Shown here piece after piece: positions 45,324 through 56,529 of a stretch of 64,000 nucleotides of DNA. The DNA comes from Anaeromyxobacter soli (GTDB lineage Bacteria > Myxococcota > Myxococcia > Myxococcales > Anaeromyxobacteraceae), in contig NZ_JAKZLF010000004.1 of the NCBI RefSeq assembly GCF_022808855.1, forward strand, positions 156,053 through 220,052. Direction: 5' to 3'. Below the pieces are notes generated by a model. That model saw only the letters and a program-made list of their open reading frames with translations. It did no database searches and was not told where the DNA came from. Within the stretch, counting starts at the first letter, position 1; each line of letters starts with the position of its first letter. Made by a program: the position numbers and the translations under genes.

Positions 45324-46475
45324 TTAGCTGAAGCGACCCAGCCACTCGCGCTCCCAGGCATCCTTGGCGCGGTGGGACTCGGCGGACGGCGCTTCGAGCG
45401 AGACCACGGGGACCGGCTCGGCGAAGAAATCACCCTTCCCGTGGGCCGTCGCGCCGTCGCCCGTCTCGACCCAGCACTCTCCGATCCCGACGTAGGGCTC
45501 GGAGGGCTGTCCGCCCAGGATCTCCGCAGCGATGGAACGCGCCACGATCCGCGCCTCGCCCTCTGCGAACGTCGCGGCCTTCGGGAGCGGCTTTCCCATC
45601 TTCAGCGGGATCCCGGTCACGTCGCCGATGGCCCACACCCGCTCGAACCGGGTGCGCAGGGTGCCCCGATCGACCGGAACCCACCCGCCCTGCGCGGCGA
45701 GCCCCGCGTCGCTCACGACACGGGGCGCCCGGTGCGGCGCGACGAACGCGAGAAGATCGTACGCGGCCTCCGCACCGTTCGCGAACCGAAGCCGCCTCGC
45801 GGGCGCGTCTGCCGCGACGATCTGGTGGTCCGGGTGGTACCCGATCCCCTTTGCAGCCAGCAGGTCGCGGACCGCGGCCGAGACTTTCGGCCCCGCGACG
45901 CCCATCGGCGCCGGCTCCGCGGCGTACAGATCGAAAGCCACCTTCTCGCGGACGCCGCGCCTGCGAAGGCTCGATTCGATGAGCTGTGCCGCTTCGTACG
46001 GCGCGGCGGGGCACTTGTACGCCGGCGCTGCGGTGAGGACGACGAGCCGTCCTCCCGCGAAAGACGCGAGCGCGTCCCGGAGCGCCACCGCGCCCTCGAG
46101 CGTGTAGAAGGAATGACCGGACTCCACCAGCCCCGCGACGGCGGAGGGATCGAGGTCCGCCCCGACGGCCACGACGAGGTGATCCGCCTCGAGGCGGCGT
46201 CCCCCGACCTCCACGCTCCGGCGCGACGGGTCTATCCGCTCGATGTCGCCGGTGACGACCTCGACTCCGTGCCGCGCGAGCGCAGTCATGGGTCGCGAGA
46301 TCTCCTCCGGACGACGCTCGCCGACGATGACGCGCAGCAGCGAGGCCCCCAGCACGAAGCGGTCCGCACGCTCGACCACGGTGATCCGGTGCTCCGCCGG
46401 GAGCTGCGCCCGCAGCTCCATCGCGACGACGCTCCCCCCTACCCCGCCTCCCAAGATCACGACGCTCGCGCCCAT
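45324..46475 (-). CDS. FAD-dependent pyridine nucleotide-disulfide/SQR-like oxidoreductase
   Basis: A 383-residue flavoprotein of the sulfide:quinone reductase / NDH-2 group. It has an N-terminal Rossmann FAD motif (VVILGGGVGGSVVA), LVVAVGADLDP, a Cys in KCPAAPYEAA at the first redox-Cys position of sulfide:quinone reductases, and a second FAD motif, VWAIGDVTGIPL. The ATG at 46475 follows GGAGGCGG. A second conserved Cys is not obvious, so the substrate may be sulfide, a related thiol or NADH. It is likely a peripheral membrane enzyme passing electrons to quinone. Confidence 0.82.
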   Translation of the reverse strand: MGASVVILGGGVGGSVVAMELRAQLPAEHRITVVERADRFVLGASLLRVIVGERRPEEISRPMTALARHGVEVVTGDIERIDPSRRSVEVGGRRLEADHLVVAVGADLDPSAVAGLVESGHSFYTLEGAVALRDALASFAGGRLVVLTAAPAYKCPAAPYEAAQLIESSLRRRGVREKVAFDLYAAEPAPMGVAGPKVSAAVRDLLAAKGIGYHPDHQIVAADAPARRLRFANGAEAAYDLLAFVAPHRAPRVVSDAGLAAQGGWVPVDRGTLRTRFERVWAIGDVTGIPLKMGKPLPKAATFAEGEARIVARSIAAEILGGQPSEPYVGIGECWVETGDGATAHGKGDFFAEPVPVVSLEAPSAESHRAKDAWEREWLGRFS

Positions 46476-46569
46476 GTCCGCCTCCAGTTCGCGGCGCCGC
46501 TGAAGGCGGCTTCCGCGTGCACCTCGCACCTCGACGGCGCTGCGATTCGCCGTCCCATGCATGCCGTCG

Positions 46570-47637
46570 TCATGCCGCTCCCGGCTCGGGCGGCGGCGCA
46601 TTGGGCACGAGCACGATCTTGCCCGCCACGCCCCCGCTCCCGAGCAGCTCCTGCGCCTGTCTCGCTTCCTCGAGCGGGAATCGCTGCGCGATGAGCGGCC
46701 TGATCTTTTGCTGTCGGAGGAGGTCGAGCAGGGCGATCAGGTCCTGCCGAAACCAGGCAGGCTTGAGCCGCTTGAGCGTCTGGATGCTGTACGGGACCAC
46801 GCGTCTCCGGCCCGGGAGAAGCCAGCCGGCGGCGATGTACGCCGCGAAGATGGCGGTTCCGCGAAAGCGTTGACGCCGGCCTGGACGACTCGAGGTCAAT
46901 CCCTCCCCACGGATCGAGCTCACGAGGCCGTAACCCACCACCCTCCCGCCACGACGAAGCGCCTTGCGCGACTGCCAGAGGTGCTCGCCTCCGAGAGGAT
47001 CGAAGACGACGTCCACGCCCTCACCGGTGAGGCGTCGAATCTCTTTCACGAAGTCCTGACGCTGGTAGTCGATGGGGATACCGCCCAGGTCGGAGACGAC
47101 CGGCGCCCCGCGCGAAGAGGCGGTCCCGTACAGCTCCAGCCCGCCCACGCCCCCGAGCTGCAACAACGCCGTCCCGACCCCGCCTGCCGCGCCGTGAATC
47201 AGCGCGCGCTGGCCCGGTCCGACCTTCGCGGAACGATGCATCATCTGGTAGGCCGTGACGTAGTTCAGCACGAGGCAGACCGCCTCGGCGGGGTCCAGCC
47301 CGGGTGGCACCGGAACCAGCTCACGCTGGGGCAGGCAGACGAATCCCGCGTACGCTCCGTGGATCGGCATGGCGGCGACGCGCTGGCCTGGTACGACGCC
47401 GCCGACCCCGCCGCCGAGCCGATCCACCACGCCAACCAGATCCCACCCCGGCGTGAAGGGCACCGGGGGCGTCTCGGGGTGAATGCCCTCGCGCGCCATG
47501 ATGTCGGGCAAGGAGACGCCTGCGGCCAGAACCCTCACCCGCACCTCGCCCTCCTTCGGCTCGGGGACCTCCTCCTCGACCACTCGAAGTGCATCGGGCC
47601 CGCCGTAGCGAGTGACGATGATGCGCGTGTGTCTCAT
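46570..47637 (-). CDS. MDR-family quinone oxidoreductase (zinc-independent)
   Basis: A 355-residue medium-chain dehydrogenase/reductase. The N-terminal GroES-like domain has PFTPGWDLVGVVDRLG, and the NADP-binding motif is IHGAAGGVGTALLQLG. Zinc-ligand Cys and His are absent, as in quinone oxidoreductase and enoyl-reductase members. An extra basic and hydrophobic segment near residues 255-285 (FRGTAIFAAYIAAGWLLPG) is unusual. The start ATG 47637 gives a normal N-terminus. Confidence 0.88.
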   Translation of the reverse strand: MRHTRIIVTRYGGPDALRVVEEEVPEPKEGEVRVRVLAAGVSLPDIMAREGIHPETPPVPFTPGWDLVGVVDRLGGGVGGVVPGQRVAAMPIHGAYAGFVCLPQRELVPVPPGLDPAEAVCLVLNYVTAYQMMHRSAKVGPGQRALIHGAAGGVGTALLQLGGVGGLELYGTASSRGAPVVSDLGGIPIDYQRQDFVKEIRRLTGEGVDVVFDPLGGEHLWQSRKALRRGGRVVGYGLVSSIRGEGLTSSRPGRRQRFRGTAIFAAYIAAGWLLPGRRRVVPYSIQTLKRLKPAWFRQDLIALLDLLRQQKIRPLIAQRFPLEEARQAQELLGSGGVAGKIVLVPNAPPPEPGAA

Positions 47638-47778
47638 GGTGACGACGGCGTCGCGAGGGACTCGGGCTCGTGGTGAGCACCCGTGCGCGAGGCCCCGCGG
47701 CAGCTTCGATCGCGATCCGGGGCCTGCTCGAGTCGATCGCTGGGCCCTCCTCCGAGGCGATCGGTACGACCGGGACGG

Positions 47779-47955
47779 TCAGCTGCGCTTCGAGCGCGCC
47801 TTCTTGGTGGCGCCGGCCTTTCGCCGCTGCTTGTTCACGGTGCGCGCGGCGATCTGCTTCGCGCGGCGAGAACCCGCGCCGCGCTTCACGGCCGACTGCT
47901 TGATGTGCTCGTACTGCCGCTTCCGTTTGGGACTCTTCACGCCTCTCGGGGGCAT
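47779..47955 (-). CDS. Small basic plasmid-stabilisation-like protein
   Basis: A 58-residue Lys/Arg-rich protein beginning MPPRGVKSPKRKRQYEHIK, with IAARTVNKQRRKAG later. It matches the widespread small basic family often annotated as plasmid stabilisation or Rho-N-like. The ATG at 47955 follows GAGGAGG. Nucleic-acid binding is likely from charge; the cellular role is unknown. Confidence 0.75.
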   Translation of the reverse strand: MPPRGVKSPKRKRQYEHIKQSAVKRGAGSRRAKQIAARTVNKQRRKAGATKKARSKRS

Positions 47956-48146
47956 TGGGCCCTCCTCTCGCGGGAGACGTAGCGACCCGTGCGCTTCCGT
48001 GCCATGTCCACCCGGGAAGGGGCCAAGCTCGGTTCGCGACGTCCGCGCTCGGGATGCTGCCAAGCGAGCAGCGAGATCGTCTTCCTGAGCGGCTCTCGAC
48101 CTCGCAGCTCGAAGCCGCGCGCGTGTCGCTGAGGCGCGGTGACCGG

Positions 48147-48767
48147 TCAGCGATCGTCACCGACGAGCGCCGCCGCCCCGACCACGCGGCCAGCGACGAG
48201 GCGCACCCGCCATACGCCGCCGTTCGGGATGAAGCGCGGCGGCGCGACCGGCGCGGGCCCCGGCTGGCTGCTGAGGGCGGCGACGAGGAATGCCCGCATC
48301 ACGCCGCCGTGGGTCACGAGCACGGCCGGCGACTCGAGCCGCTCGGCGGCCCGCCCGATCGCAGGGACGACGCGCGCGAGCAGCGCGTCCATGGACTCGC
48401 CGGCGGGCGGCGGCGCGCGCGGGTCGGACACGTGGCGCGCCCACTCCTCCGGGAACCGCCTCTCGCACTCGCACCGGGTGAGGCCCTCCCAGTGGCCGTA
48501 GGCGCGCTCGCGCAGGTCCGCGTCCACGAACGCGACCTCCAGCCCGAGCGCCTCGCCCACGATCTCCGCGGTGCCGCGGGCGCGGCAGAGGTCGCTCGTC
48601 GCGATCGCGCGGACCCCCTCCGCGCGCAGCCGCGCCGCGAGCGCGAGCGCCTGCGCTCGTCCGGTCGCGTTGAGCGGCACGTCCGTCTGACCCTGCCACC
48701 GCCCGGCGGCGTTCCAGTCGGTCTCGCCGTGGCGCACGAGGAGCAGGTGTCGTTCGGTCGGCGGCAT
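48147..48767 (-). CDS. Histidine phosphatase family protein (phosphoglycerate mutase-like)
   Basis: A 206-residue phosphatase with the catalytic motif LLVRHGETDWN, ATSDLCRARGTAEI, acid residue in LRERAYGHWEG and the second His in LVTHGGVMRAF. Length and motifs fit broad-specificity phosphatases or alpha-ribazole phosphatase (CobC). No cobalamin genes are nearby, so the substrate is open. The ATG at 48767 is used because the conserved sequence starts nine residues later. Confidence 0.9.
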   Translation of the reverse strand: MPPTERHLLLVRHGETDWNAAGRWQGQTDVPLNATGRAQALALAARLRAEGVRAIATSDLCRARGTAEIVGEALGLEVAFVDADLRERAYGHWEGLTRCECERRFPEEWARHVSDPRAPPPAGESMDALLARVVPAIGRAAERLESPAVLVTHGGVMRAFLVAALSSQPGPAPVAPPRFIPNGGVWRVRLVAGRVVGAAALVGDDR

Positions 48768-48810
48768 CGGACGAACGTCTACGCTGCCCGGGCGGAAACG
48801 GCAGTGCGCA

Positions 48811-49167
48811 TCACTTGGACGTGAGCTCCGCCGCGAGCGTTGTCTCTTCACGGCTCAGCTCGGACGGTCCCTCCGTCAGCACGGTCCAGTAGCTCACCCC
48901 GGTGGGCCCGTCGAGCTTGCCGTCACGCACCGCGCGCGCGATGCGCGACCGCACCTCGTGCTCGTCCGCGGGCTCGGCGACGAAGACGACTCGCAAGCCA
49001 ATCCTCCGACCGGAGCGGCTGCCGACGTTCGACTGGTGGGGCCAGCGGCACGCGCCCTCGTGCTCCCAATGGCCGCACAGGTTCACGGTCACCGCTGCGC
49101 CCGGGGCCTGAGGGTCGCCATCGCGTTCGAGCTCGATCGATGCCTCGTGCACGAACCCTTTCCGCAT
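48811..49167 (-). CDS. Hypothetical protein
   Basis: A 118-residue protein starting ATG 49167 (MRKGFVHEASIEL). It includes CGHWEHEGACRWPHQSNV, a His/Cys-rich stretch that could bind metal, and a C-terminal acidic helix. Similar small proteins of unknown role occur in other bacteria. It lies 43 bases upstream of the phosphatase gene on the same strand. Confidence 0.7.
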   Translation of the reverse strand: MRKGFVHEASIELERDGDPQAPGAAVTVNLCGHWEHEGACRWPHQSNVGSRSGRRIGLRVVFVAEPADEHEVRSRIARAVRDGKLDGPTGVSYWTVLTEGPSELSREETTLAAELTSK

Positions 49168-49453
49168 GGGCGGACATTAAGCGCGGAGACGCTCCTGCGC
49201 ATGGGGCGTCGAGCGGATCGGCGCCGGGTTGCGAAACGCCACCGGTTGTGCCAGGGTGCGCGCGCGCGACGCCGTCGAGGTGGGTGAACGGCGTACAGGT
49301 CCACACCCGTCGGCCCGCTGGCGCGAAATTCCGGCCACGCCCGACGGGTTCGACACGAGCGGCGCCCATGCTGGCCAGCCGGTTCGCCGGCGAGCGGCGC
49401 CGCGCACCGAATCGCCCATATCGCTCAATCCGCCCCGCAGGTGGAGGTAAGAC

Positions 49454-51544
<2,091 letters not shown>

Positions 51545-51560
51545 ATCCCGTCCGGCGCCC

Positions 51561-52844
51561 ATGATCCGGCAGGAAGCGATCCTCCAGAGCCCGCTGCGGA
51601 TACTCGACCGCTCCATCCGCGGCGGGCTCGGGAAGGGTCACCTGGGCGTGATCGTGGCGCCTGCGGGCGTCGGGAAGTCTGCTTGCCTCGTGCAGCTCGG
51701 GCTGGACGCCCTGCTGCGCGAGAAGCCGGTCCTCCACGTCGCGGTCGGCCAATCCGTGGAGCACGTCTCCGCGCGCTACGACGCGCTCTTCGACGAGCTC
51801 GCCGAGGGTGTCGGGCTGGCCGACCGCGGGGGCGTGCGCGAGGCCATCGCCCACCGGCGGCTCATCTGGTCGTCGGTGGAGCGCGCCTTCGGCGTGCGGG
51901 GGCTCGAGGAGGCGCTGGCCGCGTTCCAGGCGCACCTCCAGCACGGTCCCCGCGCCATCCTCGTCGACGGCTTCGCCTGGGAACAGCCCGCGTGCGCCGC
52001 CACGGTCGGCGGGTTCAAGGCGAGCGCGGCCCGCGTCGGCGCCGAGATCTGGATGACGGCGCGAGCCCGCGAGCTCGCCGGCGCCCGGCGCATCGCCCCG
52101 CTGTCGGACGAGTGCGCCGCGCTCGTCGACGTCGCCATCTCCCTCGAGCCGCACGGACGGCATGCCCGGCTGACGCTGGCGAAGGACTTCGAGCGGTTCC
52201 CCGGGATCGAGGTCCCCCTCGTGCTCGAGGGCGGCCGGCTGCGGCCGCCGAGAGACGACGAGGCTTCGGCGCCGGACGAGCTCTCCCCGGAGTCGTTCAC
52301 GCTGCTGGCGAGCGGCTCCGCGGGCGCCGAGGAGGAGTTCGGCGCCTGCGCCGAACGATGGGGCGTCCGGGAGGTGAACTTCACGTTCGGCGGCCGTCAC
52401 GACCTCGCGCGGACGCGCGGGCTCGTCGAGCTGAGCGAGGACGAGCTCAAGGTGGGCGAGGTCAGCGCCGCCTACCTGAAGGCGCACCTGCACCGTGCGC
52501 TCCCCGAGCCGGGGGAGCAGCGGCGCGTGCTCCAGGCGATCTGGCACCAGGTGAGCACGGCCGGCGAGGTGTTCGCCGTCGGCGCCGTCGCCGCCGACGA
52601 GCCGGCGCACGGCGCGACGGGCTGGGCCGTGGAGCTTGCGCGGCACTGGGGAAAGCCGGTCCACCTCTTCGACCAGGAGCAGAAGCGCTGGTTCCGGTGG
52701 AACGAGCGGGACTGGGTCGCCGAGGAGCCTCCCGCCATCAGGCGCGAGAGGTTCGCGGGCACCGGCACGCGAGACCTCTCCGACGACGGTCGCGCGGCGA
52801 TCCGTGCGCTGTTCGAGCGGAGCTACGGGGCTCCGCGGTTCTAG
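51561..52844 (+). CDS. P-loop ATPase fused to a SLOG/molybdenum-carrier-like domain
   Basis: A 427-residue two-domain protein. The N-terminal part is a RecA/KaiC-like P-loop ATPase: VIVAPAGVGKSACLVQLGL (Walker A), a Walker B-type strand (RAILVDGF) and MTARARELAG. After residue about 235 a second domain reads TLLASGSAGAEEEFGACAER, VREVNFTFGG, ELSEDELKVGEVS, VFAVGAVAADE and KPVHLFDQEQKRWFRW. It resembles standalone Rossmann-type proteins of the SLOG/YpsA-like or molybdenum-carrier type. It starts 16 bases after EF-G, so co-transcription is likely. Function unknown. Confidence 0.75.
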   Translation: MIRQEAILQSPLRILDRSIRGGLGKGHLGVIVAPAGVGKSACLVQLGLDALLREKPVLHVAVGQSVEHVSARYDALFDELAEGVGLADRGGVREAIAHRRLIWSSVERAFGVRGLEEALAAFQAHLQHGPRAILVDGFAWEQPACAATVGGFKASAARVGAEIWMTARARELAGARRIAPLSDECAALVDVAISLEPHGRHARLTLAKDFERFPGIEVPLVLEGGRLRPPRDDEASAPDELSPESFTLLASGSAGAEEEFGACAERWGVREVNFTFGGRHDLARTRGLVELSEDELKVGEVSAAYLKAHLHRALPEPGEQRRVLQAIWHQVSTAGEVFAVGAVAADEPAHGATGWAVELARHWGKPVHLFDQEQKRWFRWNERDWVAEEPPAIRRERFAGTGTRDLSDDGRAAIRALFERSYGAPRF

Positions 52845-52876
52845 CCAGCCTCCCTCCGACGCCGCGCGCTCGGGCG

Positions 52877-53716
52877 TCACCCCGCGATCAGGGCGATCGC
52901 TCCCAGGACCGCGACGATGCCCGCCGACTGCGGCCGGGTGATGCGTTCCCGAAGGAGCCCGGCCGCGAGCGCCACCGTGCTCGCCGGGTACATCGACGCC
53001 AGGACGGCCGCGACGTCGAGGCGGCCGGCCTGCGTCGCCAGGACGAAGAAGGCGTTGCCGCCGGCGTCGAGCACCCCCGAGAGGAGAACGAGCGGCACGG
53101 CGTGCCTCGGAGGCGCCCACGGACGCCGGCGGGCCCCGGCGACGACCACCGCGAGGGCGAACGACGTCCCGCGCGCCGCCGCGAGCGGCCAGAACGTTCC
53201 CCCCTGCGCACCGCGGTCCATCAGCACCAGGTACGCGCCGAAGCCGCAGCCGGCGACGAGGGCGAGCCCGAGTCCCTCCGTCCCGCCGCCGGGCGGCCCC
53301 GCGCGCGCGATGAGCCAGATGCCAGCGAGCGCGAGCACGAAGCCGGCGAGCTTCGAGCCCGACGGCATCCCTTCGGCGAGCGCGCCCCACACCACCGGGA
53401 TGCTCGCCGAGAGGACCGCCGAGACGGGCGCCACCACCGCCATGCGCCCCACCGCGAGCGCGCGGTAGAGCGCGGCGAGGCCGACCGCTCCCGCAGCACC
53501 CGCTGCGACGCTCCAGGCGAGGGTGGCGGGCGCGGGGACGCTCTCGTGAAGGAGCAGCGCCGCCGCGAGGATGAGCGTCACGCCAGCGGCCTGGCCGAGC
53601 ACGAGGACGCCGACGACCGGCGCTCGCTTCGAGGCGATCCCCCCGGTGAAGTCCCCCGCTCCCCATGATGCGGCGGAGGCGAGGCCGAGCACGACGGCAG
53701 CCAGGCTGGATGACAT
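52877..53716 (-). CDS. EamA/DMT-superfamily membrane transporter
   Basis: A 279-residue integral membrane protein with about ten hydrophobic segments forming two EamA repeats (start AAVVLGLASAASWGAGDFTG; repeat 2 starts LGLALVAGCGFGAYLVL). Members export metabolites such as amino acids; the substrate cannot be assigned. It is convergent with the ATPase fusion gene. Confidence 0.88.
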   Translation of the reverse strand: MSSSLAAVVLGLASAASWGAGDFTGGIASKRAPVVGVLVLGQAAGVTLILAAALLLHESVPAPATLAWSVAAGAAGAVGLAALYRALAVGRMAVVAPVSAVLSASIPVVWGALAEGMPSGSKLAGFVLALAGIWLIARAGPPGGGTEGLGLALVAGCGFGAYLVLMDRGAQGGTFWPLAAARGTSFALAVVVAGARRRPWAPPRHAVPLVLLSGVLDAGGNAFFVLATQAGRLDVAAVLASMYPASTVALAAGLLRERITRPQSAGIVAVLGAIALIAG

Positions 53717-53800
53717 GGCGCCTGCAGCCTAGTCGAGGGACCGCCCGGTGGCGCGCTCTTCGTACGGAGAGCTCGAGCGGCCTACGCGTTCCTCGAAGCG

Positions 53801-54286
53801 CTATGGCTCCGCCGCCGCGAGCCGCGCGACCCTCCCGCCCGTCATCCGCACGAGCTCGGCGGGCGTCAGCTCGAACACGGCGTGGGGGTGGCCGGCCGCC
53901 GCCCAGATGCGCTCGTACGCGAGCAGCGCCTCGTCCACCACGGCCAGGAGCGGTTGCGCATGTCCGATGGGGGGCACGCCGCCGATGGCGAACCCGGTGC
54001 GCTCGCGAACGAAGTCGGCCGAGGCGCGTGCGATGCGCTCGCCGATCACCGCCGACACCGCCTGCTCGTCGACGCGGTGGCTCCCGCTCGCCGCGACCAG
54101 CACCGCGCGTCCGCTCGGCTTCGCCTCGAAGAGCAGGGACTTCACGATCTGCCCCACGTCGCAACCGACCGCAGCCGCCGCTTCTGCTGCGGTCCGAGCG
54201 GAGTCGGGCAGCTCGATCACGGTGTTCGCGAAGCCGGCGCCCCGCAGCGCGTCCTGGACCCTCTGAGCACTCGGCTTCAGTGGCAT
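53801..54286 (-). CDS. YbaK/EbsC-type aminoacyl-tRNA deacylase
   Basis: A 161-residue editing-domain protein that hydrolyses mischarged tRNA (Cys/Ala-tRNAPro type). It has the conserved ligand Lys in CDVGQIVKSLLFEA, VLVAASGSHRVDE and GGVPPIGH. Length is normal. The start ATG 54286 places the first helix (SAQRVQDALRGAGF) correctly. Exact mischarged substrate is not predictable. Confidence 0.9.
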   Translation of the reverse strand: MPLKPSAQRVQDALRGAGFANTVIELPDSARTAAEAAAAVGCDVGQIVKSLLFEAKPSGRAVLVAASGSHRVDEQAVSAVIGERIARASADFVRERTGFAIGGVPPIGHAQPLLAVVDEALLAYERIWAAAGHPHAVFELTPAELVRMTGGRVARLAAAEP

Positions 54287-54464
54287 CGTGTATCCATATC
54301 AGGAGGCGACCGGCGCCTGCTGGTCGCACCGCCGCCCTCGCGCCGACGTCACGGCCAGCCGACCTCGCGGGATCCTTTCACCCGATCCGGCGCCCCCGCC
54401 TGGCATTTGCGCTCGAGCATTTCCGCCGCAACCGCCACGACCTAGGTCGTACGGAGGTGTGCTC

Positions 54465-54908
54465 ATGGAAACGACGCAGGAAGTCGGGACGCAGCCCTAC
54501 AAGGCGGATCCATCGCTCGAAGCTGCGTGTCGGAAGTTCAACGAGGCGTTCAACCGGTTCGACGTGGAGGCGGTGGCGGCGTTCTGGACCGAGGACGGCA
54601 CGCTCATCACCCCCACCGGAGAGGTCGGGAACGGTCGCTCCGGCGTCGCGGCCGCGTACCGTCACGATTGCGAGACGATCCTCGCAGGCACGACTTCGCG
54701 GTTCGCGATCTCCTCCGTGCGGCGCATGGAGGACGACCTCGCGTTCATGGACCTCGATCACGAGCTCCAGAACTTCAGGATGCCGGATGGCTCGACCAGG
54801 ACGATGAAGCTGCACGTCGTGATGCTCGCCAGGAAGAGCGGCAATGCCTGGCATTGGCTCGACGCGCGCCCGTACGCGTATCTCCCTCCGCCGCGTTCCG
54901 TGCACTGA
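54465..54908 (+). CDS. NTF2-like (SgcJ/DUF4440-type) protein
   Basis: A 147-residue protein with the cone-shaped NTF2 fold: an N-terminal helix (CRKFNEAFNRFDVEAVAAFW), TEDGTLITPTGEVGNGRSGV, then beta strands (MDLDHELQNF, TMKLHVVMLARKSGNAWHW). The ATG at 54465 follows CGGAGG. Such proteins bind small ligands or act as enzymes of varied type; no signal peptide is seen. Function is unknown. Confidence 0.82.
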   Translation: METTQEVGTQPYKADPSLEAACRKFNEAFNRFDVEAVAAFWTEDGTLITPTGEVGNGRSGVAAAYRHDCETILAGTTSRFAISSVRRMEDDLAFMDLDHELQNFRMPDGSTRTMKLHVVMLARKSGNAWHWLDARPYAYLPPPRSVH

Positions 54909-55188
54909 ACCTCGAACGGCGATGCGTCTCCGGACGGGCGCCGGGGACGCATCGCCGCGTTCTCCGCGGCGCTGCGAATCGGCGTCCACGAGCTCGCGCC
55001 GCGGTCCGCGAGCGTCCGATAAGACGTCCGGGCGCCCGAATGCTCTTGCCTCGGCCGAGGTCCGTCGCCGCGGTCGAACCCGAGCCCGCGGCTCCGCGCG
55101 CCCGGCCCACGGCACCGGCAGGAACTCTCGGGTGCGTCAGCCCCGCTCTCCCGTGGCGCTCATTCATTGTGAGCCCAAAGTTCCGGTG

Positions 55189-55974
55189 ATGAAGCGTCCG
55201 CTGACCGTCGCGCTGGCCGCATGGGCCTTCATCGCCTGGCCCGCCGCTCCCTCCGCCGACGACCTCGTCGTCCACCCACGCCTCGACGTCTCGGTGACCT
55301 TCCTCGCGGGGGCCCTCGCCGCGGGCCTCGCCCTCCCCCGGCTCTCGCCGAGCCAGTGCCGATTCTGCGCCGTGAATGGCCTCGACGAGGCAGCACGCGA
55401 CGCGCTCCGGCTCACCGGCGCGCGCGCGGAGCTTCGCGCCCGGCACCTCTCGGACGTGATCGACTCCGGCGTTCTGTCGGCGGGTGCGCTCACGCTCTCC
55501 GCGCTCGGCGCGGCGCAGGACGGGACGCGCCGGACGTTCTTCGAGGACCTGCTCGTCGTCGGGGAGTCCGTCGCGATCGCGTCGGATCTCGTCAACGCCG
55601 CGAAGGACGGCTTCGCACGGCCTCGCCCCGCCGGCGGCTCCACGTTCATGCCGGGATCGCGCGACCGCAGCTTCTACTCCGGCCACACCTCGTTCGCGTT
55701 CTCGCTCGCGACGTCGACCGCGACGGTCGCGACCATCCGGGGCCGATCGTGGGCGCCATGGGCCTGGGGAGTCGGGCTGACGCTGGCGTCCGGCGTGGGA
55801 TACCTCAGGATGGCCGGCGACGCGCACTGGCTCACCGACGTCGCCGCGGGCGCGGCCGTCGGAAGCGCGGTCGGGTTCGCGATCCCCTGGTTCTTTCATC
55901 GCAGATCGGGTCCGCGCCGGCGCCGCGGCGTGGATCTCGTGCCAGCACCGGGCGGCATCGCGCTCTTGTTCTGA
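55189..55974 (+). CDS. PAP2-family phosphatase, exported
   Basis: A 261-residue phosphatidic-acid-phosphatase-type enzyme. A signal or membrane segment (TVALAAWAFIAWPAAPSA) is followed by the three PAP2 motifs: KDGFARPRP, FYSGHTSFAFSL and, at the end, RMAGDAHWLTDVAAG (catalytic His). Several hydrophobic segments flank them. The active site would face the periplasm. Lipid phosphates or undecaprenyl pyrophosphate are possible substrates. Confidence 0.88.
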   Translation: MKRPLTVALAAWAFIAWPAAPSADDLVVHPRLDVSVTFLAGALAAGLALPRLSPSQCRFCAVNGLDEAARDALRLTGARAELRARHLSDVIDSGVLSAGALTLSALGAAQDGTRRTFFEDLLVVGESVAIASDLVNAAKDGFARPRPAGGSTFMPGSRDRSFYSGHTSFAFSLATSTATVATIRGRSWAPWAWGVGLTLASGVGYLRMAGDAHWLTDVAAGAAVGSAVGFAIPWFFHRRSGPRRRRGVDLVPAPGGIALLF

Positions 55975-56084
55975 GGCGTGCCCCGGCTCCGGTCAACGCT
56001 CGACACCGCCGGCTCGGCCGAACGCGAGACCCGCACCGGCCGCGTCCTGGCGCCCCGCGCAGAACGCGCTGCCGGCAGCGCTCG

Positions 56085-56480
56085 TCACCCCATCTTCGCG
56101 CCGCGTTCCCCGAGCAGCGCGCGCAGCACCGACCGGTGGCAGCGCGCCTCGTCCTCGCAGTAGCACCCTACAGAGAAGCTCGCCGTGCGCGAGAGCGCAG
56201 CGAGCAGGTCGAGCGTGCGGCTCGGGGCGGGCTCGGCCATCTCGGCGCGAAACCTCCTCGCGAACAGCGCCCACTCCCGCTCGGTCCGCGCCGCCTTGCC
56301 GAGCTTCATCGTCTCGGTGCTCGGCGCGAGGTTCGGGTACCAGACGTCGTACCAGTCGTCCGGGGCGAAGCGGGCCGCGGGCACGCCGCGCGGCGGGCGG
56401 CGCACCGTACCGATCCGGAGGCCCTCTCCGGCGGCGCGTGGACTGCCGAGGCGAACGATGAGCACCGTCATGGCCCTCAT
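56085..56480 (-). CDS. DUF488 family protein
   Basis: A 131-residue protein of DUF488: VRLGSPRAAGEGLRIGTVRR, DVWYPNLAPS, then SVGCYCEDEARCHRSVL, where the Cys/His cluster is conserved. The family is of unknown function with proposed nucleic-acid or redox roles. The ATG at 56480 begins MRAMTVLIVRLG; an ATG three residues later is equally possible. Confidence 0.85.
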   Translation of the reverse strand: MRAMTVLIVRLGSPRAAGEGLRIGTVRRPPRGVPAARFAPDDWYDVWYPNLAPSTETMKLGKAARTEREWALFARRFRAEMAEPAPSRTLDLLAALSRTASFSVGCYCEDEARCHRSVLRALLGERGAKMG

Positions 56481-56529
56481 CTCTACCTCGAATGCGACCT
56501 CGCGCCGAGCCCGACCGCCCGCGCCGGGA

